A stretch of 27,663 nucleotides of DNA. Origin: Gnetum montanum. Lineage: Eukaryota > Streptophyta > Gnetopsida > Gnetales > Gnetaceae. The stretch spans positions 479,840-507,502 of the forward strand of contig MNCI01004338.1 in the NCBI GenBank assembly GCA_015680685.1, read 5' to 3'. Positions 19,759 to 27,663 of the stretch are shown here, one piece after another. Positions within the stretch are counted from its first letter, which is position 1. Each line of letters begins with the position of its first letter. Below the pieces are notes generated by a model that was not told the DNA's origin, made no database searches, and saw only the letters and a list, made by a program, of their open reading frames with translations. Position numbers and translations under genes: made by a program.

Positions 19759-19770
19759 TGGTATCAAAGC
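19759..19770 (+). promoter_or_regulatory. Primer binding site, tRNA-iMet type
   Basis: TGGTATCAAAGC matches the plant initiator tRNA-Met PBS TGGTATCAGAGC with one G-to-A change. It sits two bases after the 5' LTR end, the usual copia arrangement. Confidence 0.9.
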
Positions 19771-19813
19771 ATGGTACTCTCATTTTTAAAGCTTAACATC
19801 TCAAGAGTGATTG

Positions 19814-21480
19814 ATGGAAGGAACATCATACACCAAGCCATAAATGTTCAATGGGATTGACTTCGCATACTAGAAGGGTAGAATGCAAAGATTCTTTGAA
19901 GCCATGGAGTTTGAAGTCTAGGAGTCCATTCTTGAAGAATATATGTCACCTATTGATAGCATCACAAGAGCTACAAAGGCGAGAAGCAAATGGACGTAAG
20001 ATGAAAAAGATAAGTTCATGTTTGATTCAAAAGCAAAAAATTATCTTTATTATGCATTAGGTAAATTTGAATTCAATAGAGTAGCTAGATGCAAAACTAT
20101 GAAAGAAATTTGGAAAACTCTAGAAGTAACATATGAAGGTACATCTATTTTCAAGCAATCTAAGCTTCTAATATTACAAAGTGAGTATGATAAACTCAAA
20201 ATAAACGAAAGAGAGAAAATCAAGGATTATTTCTCTAGAGCTAATGATTTAGTTGTAGCCATTCGTGGGACATGAAAATGATTATAACTTTGTAGCCTAA
20301 GTTTAGATCAAAAGTTACAACCATGGAAGAAATCAGATATTTCTCAATTCTAAAATTCAAAGAGCTTCAAAGTGCATTCATTGCTTATGAGATTAATCTC
20401 ATTAGTGAAGCTGGAATCAAAGTAAAGCCTATTTCCTTTAAAAGCTCATCAAAGGAGAAGGAGCCACCTAAACATGAAGTGAATACTAAAGATGAATTGG
20501 CCCTCTTTTCTAGGAGAATTCAAAGATTACTTGCATGAAAAGGAAAGAGCTTCAACTGATCTAGCATCAAAGGTAACGAAAGAGATAAGAATTTTAAAAG
20601 TTCAAATCTTGATGCATCCTCTATAGCATGTTGGATTTATGGTGGTAAAGTCTATGTGGCCTTTGAATGTTCAAGTGTTAGCAAGTTTCAAAAGAAGGAC
20701 CAATCCAAAGCTAAAATGAAGAAGAAAAATCTTTACACTAGCTAGGATGATGAACAAAGTGAAGAAGAAATGGATGATACCTCCATAAGGTCACATCTTA
20801 TCTGTATGACCCTTACTAATGAAGATCTAGCATTAGAAATTGAAGAACTTGAAGGAACTATTTAAGAGAAATATGACTTACTCTAAAATAAAATTATATC
20901 CTTTCAAAGTCTATGTATAAAAATGAAGAAGGCCTTGAGTGAAAAAGATTTGGAATTTTTTCAACTAAATCAAAAATGCTTGAATCTCATACAAGAAAAC
21001 TCAGAATTATGGACTAAGAATCATAAACTAACATCTTCTTGTGAGAAAATTTCCAAAGAACTTAAAAATACGAAGCTCATAAATGAAAGGCTTATGAAAG
21101 AAAAAGAAATCCTAAAAATTATACTAGGTCAAGGAAGAGATCCACATGAGTCATCTTCAAGTACATCACCTAAATGAAATTATACTCCAAGGTTTAATCA
21201 TCTTTCCCAAATTATAAAAATCATATGTTATTATTGTGGAAAGTATGAGTGTAAACATTCAAATTGTCTTCTCAAGATAAAACATTATAATACGACTCCT
21301 TGGTCATATAACATGACTCCTTGGTCTTATTCAAATATGCCTAGAAAGAATGTTTTGTAGGTCAAAAAGGTGTGAAGAGTCAAAGAAAAATCAAATACCC
21401 ATGTTGTACATACAACCACAAGGAACCTCATAAGGAACAATCAGCTACTAAGGATACAAGAGTTTTGCACTAACTATAAA
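19814..21480 (+). pseudogene. Ty1/copia Gag with two CCHC-type knuckles (broken)
   Basis: Gag would coat element RNA. From the ATG at 19814 the frame reads MEGTSYTKP, then MFNGIDFAY(stop)KGRM with the stop at the conserved Trp of the copia 'YxxWKxRM' motif. Next comes an open stretch with NRVARCKTMKEIWKTLEVTYEGT and KIKDYFSRANDLVVAI (20018-20275), typical UBN2-like gag. A 31-bp deletion shifts the frame near 20275. Knuckle 1 (20629-20670) has exact CX2CX4HX4C spacing but Tyr replaces Cys-4 and His-9, each a one-base transition. A coiled-coil-like part follows (20923-21177). Knuckle 2 (21226-21267), CYYCGKYECKHSNC, has Cys in place of His. The basic tail fades by about 21480, with no protease following. 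Confidence 0.9.
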
Positions 21481-21692
21481 GGAGGGACACACCTCATTAT
21501 AAATCTATTTAAATAAAGCACCCTCTCAAGAGCAAGCAAGATGAGTACAAGTATTGGTGAGTATTTTTCTTAACTTGCATTATGTTTTTAGCTCTATTTT
21601 ATAATTAAATGTTTCCTTGGTAGCATCCCCTTAAACCCTCATGCATATTAGATCTCCATAGCCTAAAAAGAGCTAACTTTATATTTTTTTGT

Positions 21693-21813
21693 GAGATGTT
21701 CCACTGGGGATGTCCCATTGTGAACAAACTTGACTTGAGTAAGACATCTTATTTTTTCTTAGGACATCCCAATCTATGGCAAAAATCCTTGAGGGCATCA
21801 ACTATATATAATC
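21693..21813 (+). promoter_or_regulatory. Internal promoter-like segment with LTR motifs
   Basis: GAGATGTTCCA (21693), GGGGATGTCCCA (21706), AGACATCTTA (21742) and AGGACATCCCA (21761) repeat the U3 motif in both orientations. CTATATATAATC (21802-21813) follows 31 bp after the last copy, and an ATG (21920) lies about 110 bp beyond it. Motif order and spacing echo the LTR promoter. Promoter activity is inferred. Confidence 0.5.
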
Positions 21814-21919
21814 CATCATCCCTTTTTCACATTTCATCCTGTTCAAGCCTTGGAAATCCCAGTGTAGTCAATTAGGACCTCTTCCTAGTTACTTTTCTAG
21901 TTCATTTTTGCTGAAATCC

Positions 21920-23520
21920 ATGGCACACAAGAATATTGGTGTGTCAAGGATCCCTCCTTGCAAGGGAAAAATCAAAAAAGAAGCTTCTATGAGCAAGAAA
22001 AATGCTTATCAACCCTAATTTCAATCTATAGCTGCTTAACATTGGTTTGAGGTAACTCATTCAATCTCTACCATCTCTAAAGGAAGTCTTAGTTTTTAGC
22101 AACATCGTTAGAAGAAGTTAATGGTATATTTTGAAGTAACTGGTTAGGCTTAAATTATCTCTATGGCTTATTGTATACGTGAGATTCTGATTAGAGAATT
22201 CTATATTAATATTGCAATCACTATTGCTGCTATTGGGGCTTTCACATCTATTGTTGGGGGTATTGTAATTGAAGTTTCACCTCAAATGGTGCATGCTTTA
22301 CTTGGGATTTCAAGCTCTAAGGTGCCTAAGGTTGCTATACATTTGATATATGATATTTTCACCAATGATGTGATTCCAATTTCTCATTATGAATTTTGTG
22401 ATGTCATTTTTGATAATTCTCTAAGTGTATAGGAATTAAATGTTCTAGGATGCTTCCACTCTCTCACTTATTTTCATGTATAACATTATTGTAAAAGGGG
22501 GAAGCTACAATTATTTGTTTCTAGCATAAGCCTTTTCTCTAAATTATCTTCTAACTAGGCAACCATTAGATTTGAGGCACATTAGTTATAGGGACATGTC
22601 AGAATTGTTTACCATAGAGAGAGTTTACGAACACCCTCTGCTCATCAACCTACTTGTTCACCAAGCAAGTGTTCCCATTCCTAATATGCCTTTTCTCAGA
22701 CAAAATAGGAGTCTTGCAAATTTTCAAAGAAGAGGAGAATAACCCTTGCTAATTTTGAGGTTCCAACTCCTCCACCTCATAAGTCATGTAGGAAGCAAGT
22801 AACATCTTTACCTAGGGCCTTTCCTCAAATATGTAGGTCTAAATCATAAGTGCACAAGTGAATTCTACCATAAAGAAGGCCCTAAAATCCTTTGAAAAAA
22901 CATTTGGAATGATTGGAAGAAATATCTCTTACTTGTGTAAGAGAATGGATGTATCAGGCCTTCCACCTTCTCTAGATAGTGAGAAGTTTGAGGAGATTAC
23001 TACTCCTCATTGGATAAATAGTGATGAGGATATTTTAGCTCTTACCAAACATTCTACAGTAGCAAGGCCATCCCAAGGATATGATTTAGGTAATGCATTA
23101 GATTCTAAGGAACTTGCTACATCACCATCTCGTGTTCAAGGGGAGTCTTTTCCTCACACCAAGCAACCTGGACCAATTACATATGTACAGGAGGATGTTC
23201 CTTAATCTTTTGAGTAGTAGGCGATGGAGAGCATTTCTGGTACCACAACTCATTGGAAGCAAGCAACTCCTAAAACTTACTAGTGGAAGGGTACTTCCTC
23301 ATCTTCCTAGTAGGCTTCATCTCATCCCTCTTCATCATCATAGTTTTGGGTAAAGCTTTGTTCCCAAAAAGCTCCTGTCGCAATAGCTTCTTTTGATGAT
23401 GATGAGTAGTATGTCTCCAGCTCTAGCACTAGTAGTGATGATGATGAAGAGAAGACATACCAACCAACTCATGCAGCTTTCAACTCTGATGAGGATAATG
23501 ATATGAAGGTTAGTGGATAA
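21920..23520 (+). pseudogene. PF20167-like putative plant transposon protein (broken)
   Basis: The frame starts MAHKNIGVSRIPPCKGKIKK at 21920, passes two stops at Gln-like positions, then HWFEVTHS. From 22163 an 89-residue stretch is open, with ILIREFYINIAITIAAIGAF and VSPQMVHALLGI. This resembles the putative plant transposon protein domain (PF20167) of many plant retroelement ORFs, recognised by eye. After a frameshift, 22858-23205 (KKALKSFEKTFGMIGRNISYLCKRMD) and an acidic Ser/Asp tail near 23400-23515 (SSSSTSSDDDEEKTY) complete about 530 codons. No nuclease or polymerase motif is visible, and the biochemical role of this family is not established. It occupies the place of pol in the copia element. 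Confidence 0.65.
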
Positions 23521-24115
23521 AGGCTTTTCATGATCCCCTCATTTTGGATGATGTCCAAAAATGGGGAGAGTTTAAGTGGTTCATGGCTATGTGCACGCTT
23601 ATGATGATATAGTTGATGGTTCATGGCTATGTGCATTCTTATGATAAAACATTTGTATGGTTTGGAAAATTTAATGGTTGTATGATTTAGATCATGCTAG
23701 AACATCTTGTCATGCTATGTGCACTTTTTGTTTGGTATACCTTGAAGATAGGTTGTGATATTTTTAATGAATATCATCTATATGTGAGTTTATGATTTAT
23801 GCTTACTTGCATTATGCATTATGGATAGATATGGATAGTCTTTGGGCTATTTTTAATGTTTCCATTTTCTTGTGTTACCCTCTTGTTATTTAGCTAATGG
23901 ATATGAACCCATAATTTGCTTCATCTTATTTTCCTTTGTCTTTCTTGCTACCATAGGATTCTGTGTGTGTGTGTGTGTGTGTGCGCGCGCGCGCATGCGT
24001 GCGCGCGTGTGCGCGCAACACACACATGCATGCATGCACACACAAAATTATGCTTTAATTATCATATGATATTATGGATTATGCTAACCTATTTTCTCAA
24101 ATTTTGAACATCACC
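23521..24115 (+). other. Non-coding tail between second ORF and 3' LTR
   Basis: No gene. Two copies of GGTTCATGGCTATGTGCA(C/T) (about 23578 and 23620) form a ~42 bp duplication. A purine run AAAAATGGGGAGAG (about 23562-23575) resembles a polypurine tract but is 550 bp from the LTR. The microsatellite at 23961-24046 lies here. Confidence 0.6.
23961..24046. repeat. (TG)n(CG)n(CA)n microsatellite
   Basis: An alternating purine-pyrimidine run: TG repeats, then CG repeats with ATGCGTG breaks, then ACACACA and (ATGC)n, ending in CACACACA. The two ends are complementary, so both Z-DNA and a hairpin are possible. Small frames across it are artefacts. Confidence 0.95.
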
Positions 24116-24126
24116 AAAAAATAGGA
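24116..24126 (+). promoter_or_regulatory. Possible decayed polypurine tract
   Basis: AAAAAATAGGA abuts the estimated start of the 3' LTR, where the plus-strand DNA primer would be expected. It is short and interrupted by a T. Confidence 0.4.
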
Positions 24127-25284
24127 TATTTTTGATCTTTTGGCATGTCAAAACCTTAATAAATAGAGAATGTGTAAATTATTCTTATGATCTTGCAGGA
24201 CTTATGAAGGACAAGAATAAGATGATAGGATGATGAGATTGAGACAAGAGATTAGATGAAGAAATCATGATCAAGACAAGTGCTTCATGGTATTAATGAA
24301 AGAAGCAAGATGAGACCAAGACAAGAGCTGAGTTGTTAATTTGTGATGATCAAAAGTCTCAATCAGAAAACAAAGACTACAAGATGTCAAGGATCCATGA
24401 GCCTACAAGCCAAAAGAAGATGTTTTAGTATTTTCCTAGATGTCCCAAAAGATTAGTAGACATCCTAGAGATGAAAGCTCAGTTTCAGGCCAGACATCCC
24501 ACAAAAACAACAAACATCCTAATTGTTGTTGAGACATCCCAACTGAGACATTCCAATTTCCAATGGCATGTTCCACCTATAAGTAGCTAGCTTTTAGTGA
24601 GACATCCCAAGCTCAAATGGAATGCCCCAACTAGCTATTTCTTAGCTATTGCATGAATTTCAAGGTTTTTTTGGGAAGGAAGATGTTATAAAATAGAATG
24701 GGATCCTTGTGAAAATGATAAGCACTGTTCATCGAAATATTCAATCATTATCTACATCAAGTGAGTTATTTTGTTCCTCATTTCTCCATCATTTGTGAAT
24801 TTTTTATGTGAGCCTATGTGAAAGGAATTTGTAAAGTGTAGTTACATTCTCTCCTTGATTTTTTTTCTCTTTGTAAGTGCTATGGGGTTGATGTGCTTCC
24901 TATAACAAGACATCTTGTGAGCTTGTTGGAACCTTGTGGAGTTGAGTGTGTTTCTAGTGAGAAAATGCTCCTTATAGAGTTCATGTCATTGTAAAGATTG
25001 TGGGATCCTTGAAATCACATTTTGAGCTTGTTGAGACCTTGCAGGGTTCATTGTGTTTCCTATAAGAAAACACTCCATGCAAAGCACAAACTTCATAAAG
25101 GTTGTGGTACCTTTTAAATTACATTTTTTGAAAGAACAAATTCCAAAAGTGTGCAAGGATTCTACCCTCTGAGTGTATACATAGCCAAGTTGGGAAACCA
25201 CATAAATTTATGTGTGGTTTCGATTGTCTTGGTTATTTGACTTGAGGAACTTATTCAACCCTCCTTTTAAGTTCTTAGTCCTCA
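24124..25284 (+). repeat. 3' LTR of the copia-type element
   Basis: Aligns with 18411-19756 from about TTTGG(C/T)ATG(C/T) onward. It holds the GACATCCCA cluster, TATA box TTATAAAATAG (24687-24697) and end TTCTTAGTCCTCA. It lacks the gag-derived block of the 5' LTR. The start is estimated to a few bases because that end has diverged. Confidence 0.85.
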
Positions 25285-25290
25285 CCACTA
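25285..25290. repeat. Target site duplication, right copy (CCACTA)
   Basis: Follows the LTR CA at 25284 and matches 18405-18410 exactly. Confidence 0.7.
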
Positions 25291-25499
25291 AGCACAACTT
25301 AAGGCATATGCCTTGCTCATTTTTGTAATTCTACATAGATATTGTAAGGATCAATGTGTTTAAATTTTATTATTTTGTCAAAATTTTCAAATCACTTAAA
25401 TAAATTTTATAATGCAACACCTAAGTCCTAGTTAGTCATCTAGTCAAATAGTCGATTAAAGTGATTACTTCTATATTTTGTAAATAAAATTTATCCTAA

Positions 25500-26110
25500 T
25501 TTTTTTTAACTCAAGGATGATGTTTTAGTTAGTTGTAAGGGTATTATGAAGAATAGTCAAGTTGACAATGTTGATGGATCAACATTAACGTAGTAGCTAG
25601 TTTGTTTGTATAAATATATCACCTACCACATTTATAGCATTGTTTAGTCATTTAATGTCGCAAAACCCTACCAATTTGTAGCTGTAAAATTTAGAGTCAA
25701 TCAATGAGTGCTTGCAATGTGAACTTGCATTGATTGTATGGAGTCTTATTCAAGCAACCTTGTACCTAGACATAGTTCATGATGGTAATAAGATCAAGAT
25801 TGATTCACCTTTATTATAGCACTCTCGCTTAGATTAGTATTTCCTTAATTGCAATTTAATTTCCTTATTTATTTACTTCTTCATATTTAATTAATATTTT
25901 AATAATAAATACACATTAGTAATGTAGAATTAGTACAATCAACTTCAAGAATAAACACATTAAATTTTTGTAATTACAGTAATGTTGTAACTTGGTACAT
26001 CCAGTAGTGCACAAGTGGTAACCCAACAATAGTAATGTGAGCTTAGGATGTGTACAAAAATTTGGGAATAGCTACTCATTGCTTAGGCTAATTTAAGCTT
26101 TATTTCCTTG
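25500..26110 (+). repeat. LTR-like relic A
   Basis: Homologous by eye to 27150-27600. Shared, in order: GATTGTATgGagTC/GATTGTATaGcaTC, AAGATCAAGATT, an AT-rich run, GTAATG(T/C)(A/G)GAAT, AACCCAA(C/T)A, GATGTGTAC and CTTAGGCTA(A/G)TT. TATA-like TATAAATATATC lies near 25610. No coding region adjoins it. 25291-25500 holds nothing recognisable. Confidence 0.5.
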
Positions 26111-26229
26111 TGTATTAGATTAATTATCAATTTTCTATATTTTAATAGTATTTTAATCATGGTTGTTATGACATCATGATCATGTGCCTCAATTATACTT
26201 AATTATATGCATTAATGGCCACACAAGTA

Positions 26230-26365
26230 TAACTTGGAAGACAACAATCTATGATCATACTAAATGATCAAGGTACCACCACTAGTCTAGTCCCTGAAAT
26301 ATGATTAGGTCATGCATGAATACTTGTGATTTGAATGGTTGGGCATAGGGAACACTCACCACTCA
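26230..26365 (+). repeat. LTR end fragment, same family as relic 2
   Basis: GCATGAATACTTGTGATTTGAATGG ... GGGCATAGGG ... CACTCATTAG matches the reverse complement of 16368-16450, the PBS-proximal end of the relic 2 LTR. Orientation is therefore opposite to relic 2. No PBS-like sequence follows. Confidence 0.6.
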
Positions 26366-27060
26366 TTAGTAGGTTTTATGTATATGATGGATCTTAATTT
26401 AAATGCTATAACTTCTATTATTGAATTTGGTATTTTGATGTGTTTGTGACTTAAATTGATATTTTAAATGATCAATTTTTCATTTGCAATGTTAAGTATT
26501 TTTTCATTAATTAAGGATTTAATTATTATGTCTTTAGAAGATTTTGGAAGACACCTTTCCTTATTAGAGTTACTTTTAGATTAGTTCTTTATTTATCTTA
26601 GGGCATCCTACCTTCATAGTGCTATGTCTACATCATGCATGTTTGAAGTTGTATCATTTGTAATCCTTTTCAGTGGTCATGTACTCCTAGTAAGTCATAG
26701 TATGATTATGACATACTTTTGCTAGGATTACAATAGTAATCTTGTACTTTCTACCGATCACACTATGATTATGATAGGATCACCTTGTAGAAGATTGCCT
26801 ACAATGAGTTGCAATCCTCTACTGGTAGCATCATTGTTCATTATTTCTATATTTTGGATGGTTGTACATATATCACAATGTTATGGTGTCATTGTTGAGA
26901 TCAATTTTTTATGCTTTTCTATATCATAATAAGGTCATAATGCCCTAGCACCAAAATCATGATAGACCTTTTTAGTGATTTTGAACTAGTAATAAGATCA
27001 TAATCCAATGGTAGTAAGGTTGTCATCAATTGTTTTCAGTTTCCAACTAATGAGTCATGA
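26366..27060. other. AT-rich DNA without recognised features
   Basis: No ORF, RNA gene or clear repeat. Short, loosely repeated phrases around TATGATTATGA (26698-26775) suggest old tandem duplication. Confidence 0.5.
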
Positions 27061-27600
27061 ATTTTTTGGCTATGATATCACACCTGTGATATCGTGTACA
27101 CAATATCACAGCCTGCTTTCTCATCTATAAATAAGAAGTAGGCAGATTTAGTAGGAGTCTTTTAGTTTTTTGGAAGTTAAGTTTAGTATTTTTGTAGAGT
27201 CTCTTTGTCAACTTTCCTCTCAACCCTTTTCTCCCAATGCATGCCCATAGTGTGGTGATTGTGATTGTATAGCATCCTTATTCGAGTGTGACAAACTTGG
27301 ACATGCACATGACCGGAAATAAAGATCAAGATTACTTCATCATTGCAGCATCCACTTAGCTTAATTATTTATTTATTTAATTTTTATTTATTGATTTCTT
27401 AGTTAATATCTCTTCACCCTTATCTCCTAGTAATGCGGAATGAGTACGACTTAATCATGAGCATTCAAGTGTGACTACTTGATAACCCAATAGTGTACCT
27501 AGGCCATGCACTTGGCAATCCCAGTGGTAGTCATGCACGAGGTCCAAGATGTGTACTGATGATTGAGGAATGGATGCTCATCACACTTAGGCTAGTTAGA
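27060..27600 (+). repeat. LTR-like relic B with GATATC palindromes and TATA box
   Basis: TATGATATCACACCTGTGAT, ATATCGTGTACACAATATC (27071-27113) and CTATAAATAAG (27125-27135) repeat the U3 layout of relics 1 and 2. The downstream part matches relic A. GGATGCTCATCACACTTAGG near 27570 resembles the LTR ends of the family (GCTCATCA). No PBS follows; the microsatellite starts there. Confidence 0.55.
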
Positions 27601-27601
27601 T

Positions 27602-27606
27602 TCTCC

Positions 27607-27663
<57 letters not shown>
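27602..27663. repeat. (CT)n microsatellite, runs off the window
   Basis: CTCCCTCTCTCTTT then uninterrupted CT to the last base. Confidence 0.98.

Larger units (their letters stand above)
18411..25284 (+). mobile_element. Ty1/copia-type element lacking pol, with extra PF20167-like ORF
   Basis: Both ends can be placed. The 5' LTR starts TGACTTG at 18411 and the 3' LTR ends CCTCA at 25284, and CCACTA flanks both (18405-18410 and 25285-25290). Inside are a tRNA-iMet PBS, copia gag with two knuckles, a promoter-like segment, a second ORF with a PF20167-like part, and a PPT-like tract. About 4.4 kb of internal sequence holds no protease, integrase or RT motif. The element would therefore depend on another copy for movement. 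LTR divergence and many stops show an old insertion. Confidence 0.85.

Noticed and set aside
23562-23575. AAAAATGGGGAGAG as polypurine tract
   Set aside because: It is about 550 bp from the LTR start; AAAAAATAGGA at 24116 is better placed.
23872-24107. Two ORFs rich in Val-Cys / Ala-Arg / His-Thr
   Set aside because: They translate the (TG)n(CG)n(CA)n microsatellite.

Overview
The window looks like plant nuclear DNA made almost entirely of decayed LTR retrotransposons. The evidence is Tat-like Ty3/gypsy gag, protease and reverse transcriptase, Ty1/copia gag with CCHC knuckles, a putative plant transposon domain (PF20167-like, recognised by eye), plant-type primer binding sites (initiator tRNA-Met and tRNA-Asp types), AT-rich spacers, (CT)n and (TG/CG/CA)n microsatellites, and no bacterial gene organisation. 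The size and age of the repeats suggest a large-genome seed plant, perhaps a gymnosperm, but the species cannot be told from this sequence. No intact conserved host gene was found.

Layout. 1-8974 (minus strand): a degenerate Tat-like Ty3/gypsy element, read right to left as gag, a repeat-rich linker, aspartic protease and RT/start of RNase H, running off the left edge. Its pol is split between protease and RT by about 3.4 kb (about 1400-4875) of unrelated sequence edged on both sides by the same 26-30 bp minisatellite. That insert holds a plus-strand gene-like unit (short Lys-rich ORF, strong 3' splice site, short final exon, plant-like poly(A) region). Its putative intron carries more than 30 same-strand copies of a motif close to AGCGTGAGT. 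8975-10640 is non-coding leader or LTR-like DNA with short tandem repeats, followed by a tandem array with a period of about 192 bp (10640-11695).

11690-17330 (minus strand): two diverged gag-only relics of one Ty3-type family, each with a decayed tRNA-Asp-type PBS, an LTR, a TATA box and a block of GATATC palindromes upstream of that TATA box. 17440-18180 is a stop-riddled coding remnant of unknown origin.

18411-25284 (plus strand): a complete, delimited Ty1/copia-type element with two LTRs, PBS, gag, PPT-like tract and a CCACTA target duplication. It has no recognisable protease, integrase or RT. In their place is a second ORF with a PF20167-like region, preceded by a promoter-like segment that reuses the GGGACATCCCA motif and TATA arrangement of the LTR U3. 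Its 5' LTR contains a duplicated piece of the element's own gag that is absent from the 3' LTR. 25500-27600 holds further plus-strand LTR relics related to the 11.7-17.3 kb family, and the window ends in a (CT)n tract.

The parts do not form a working pathway. The genomic interest is in how the elements were remodelled: ORF replacement, an internal promoter, gag moved into an LTR, the repeat-edged insert in pol, and motif arrays of unknown function.
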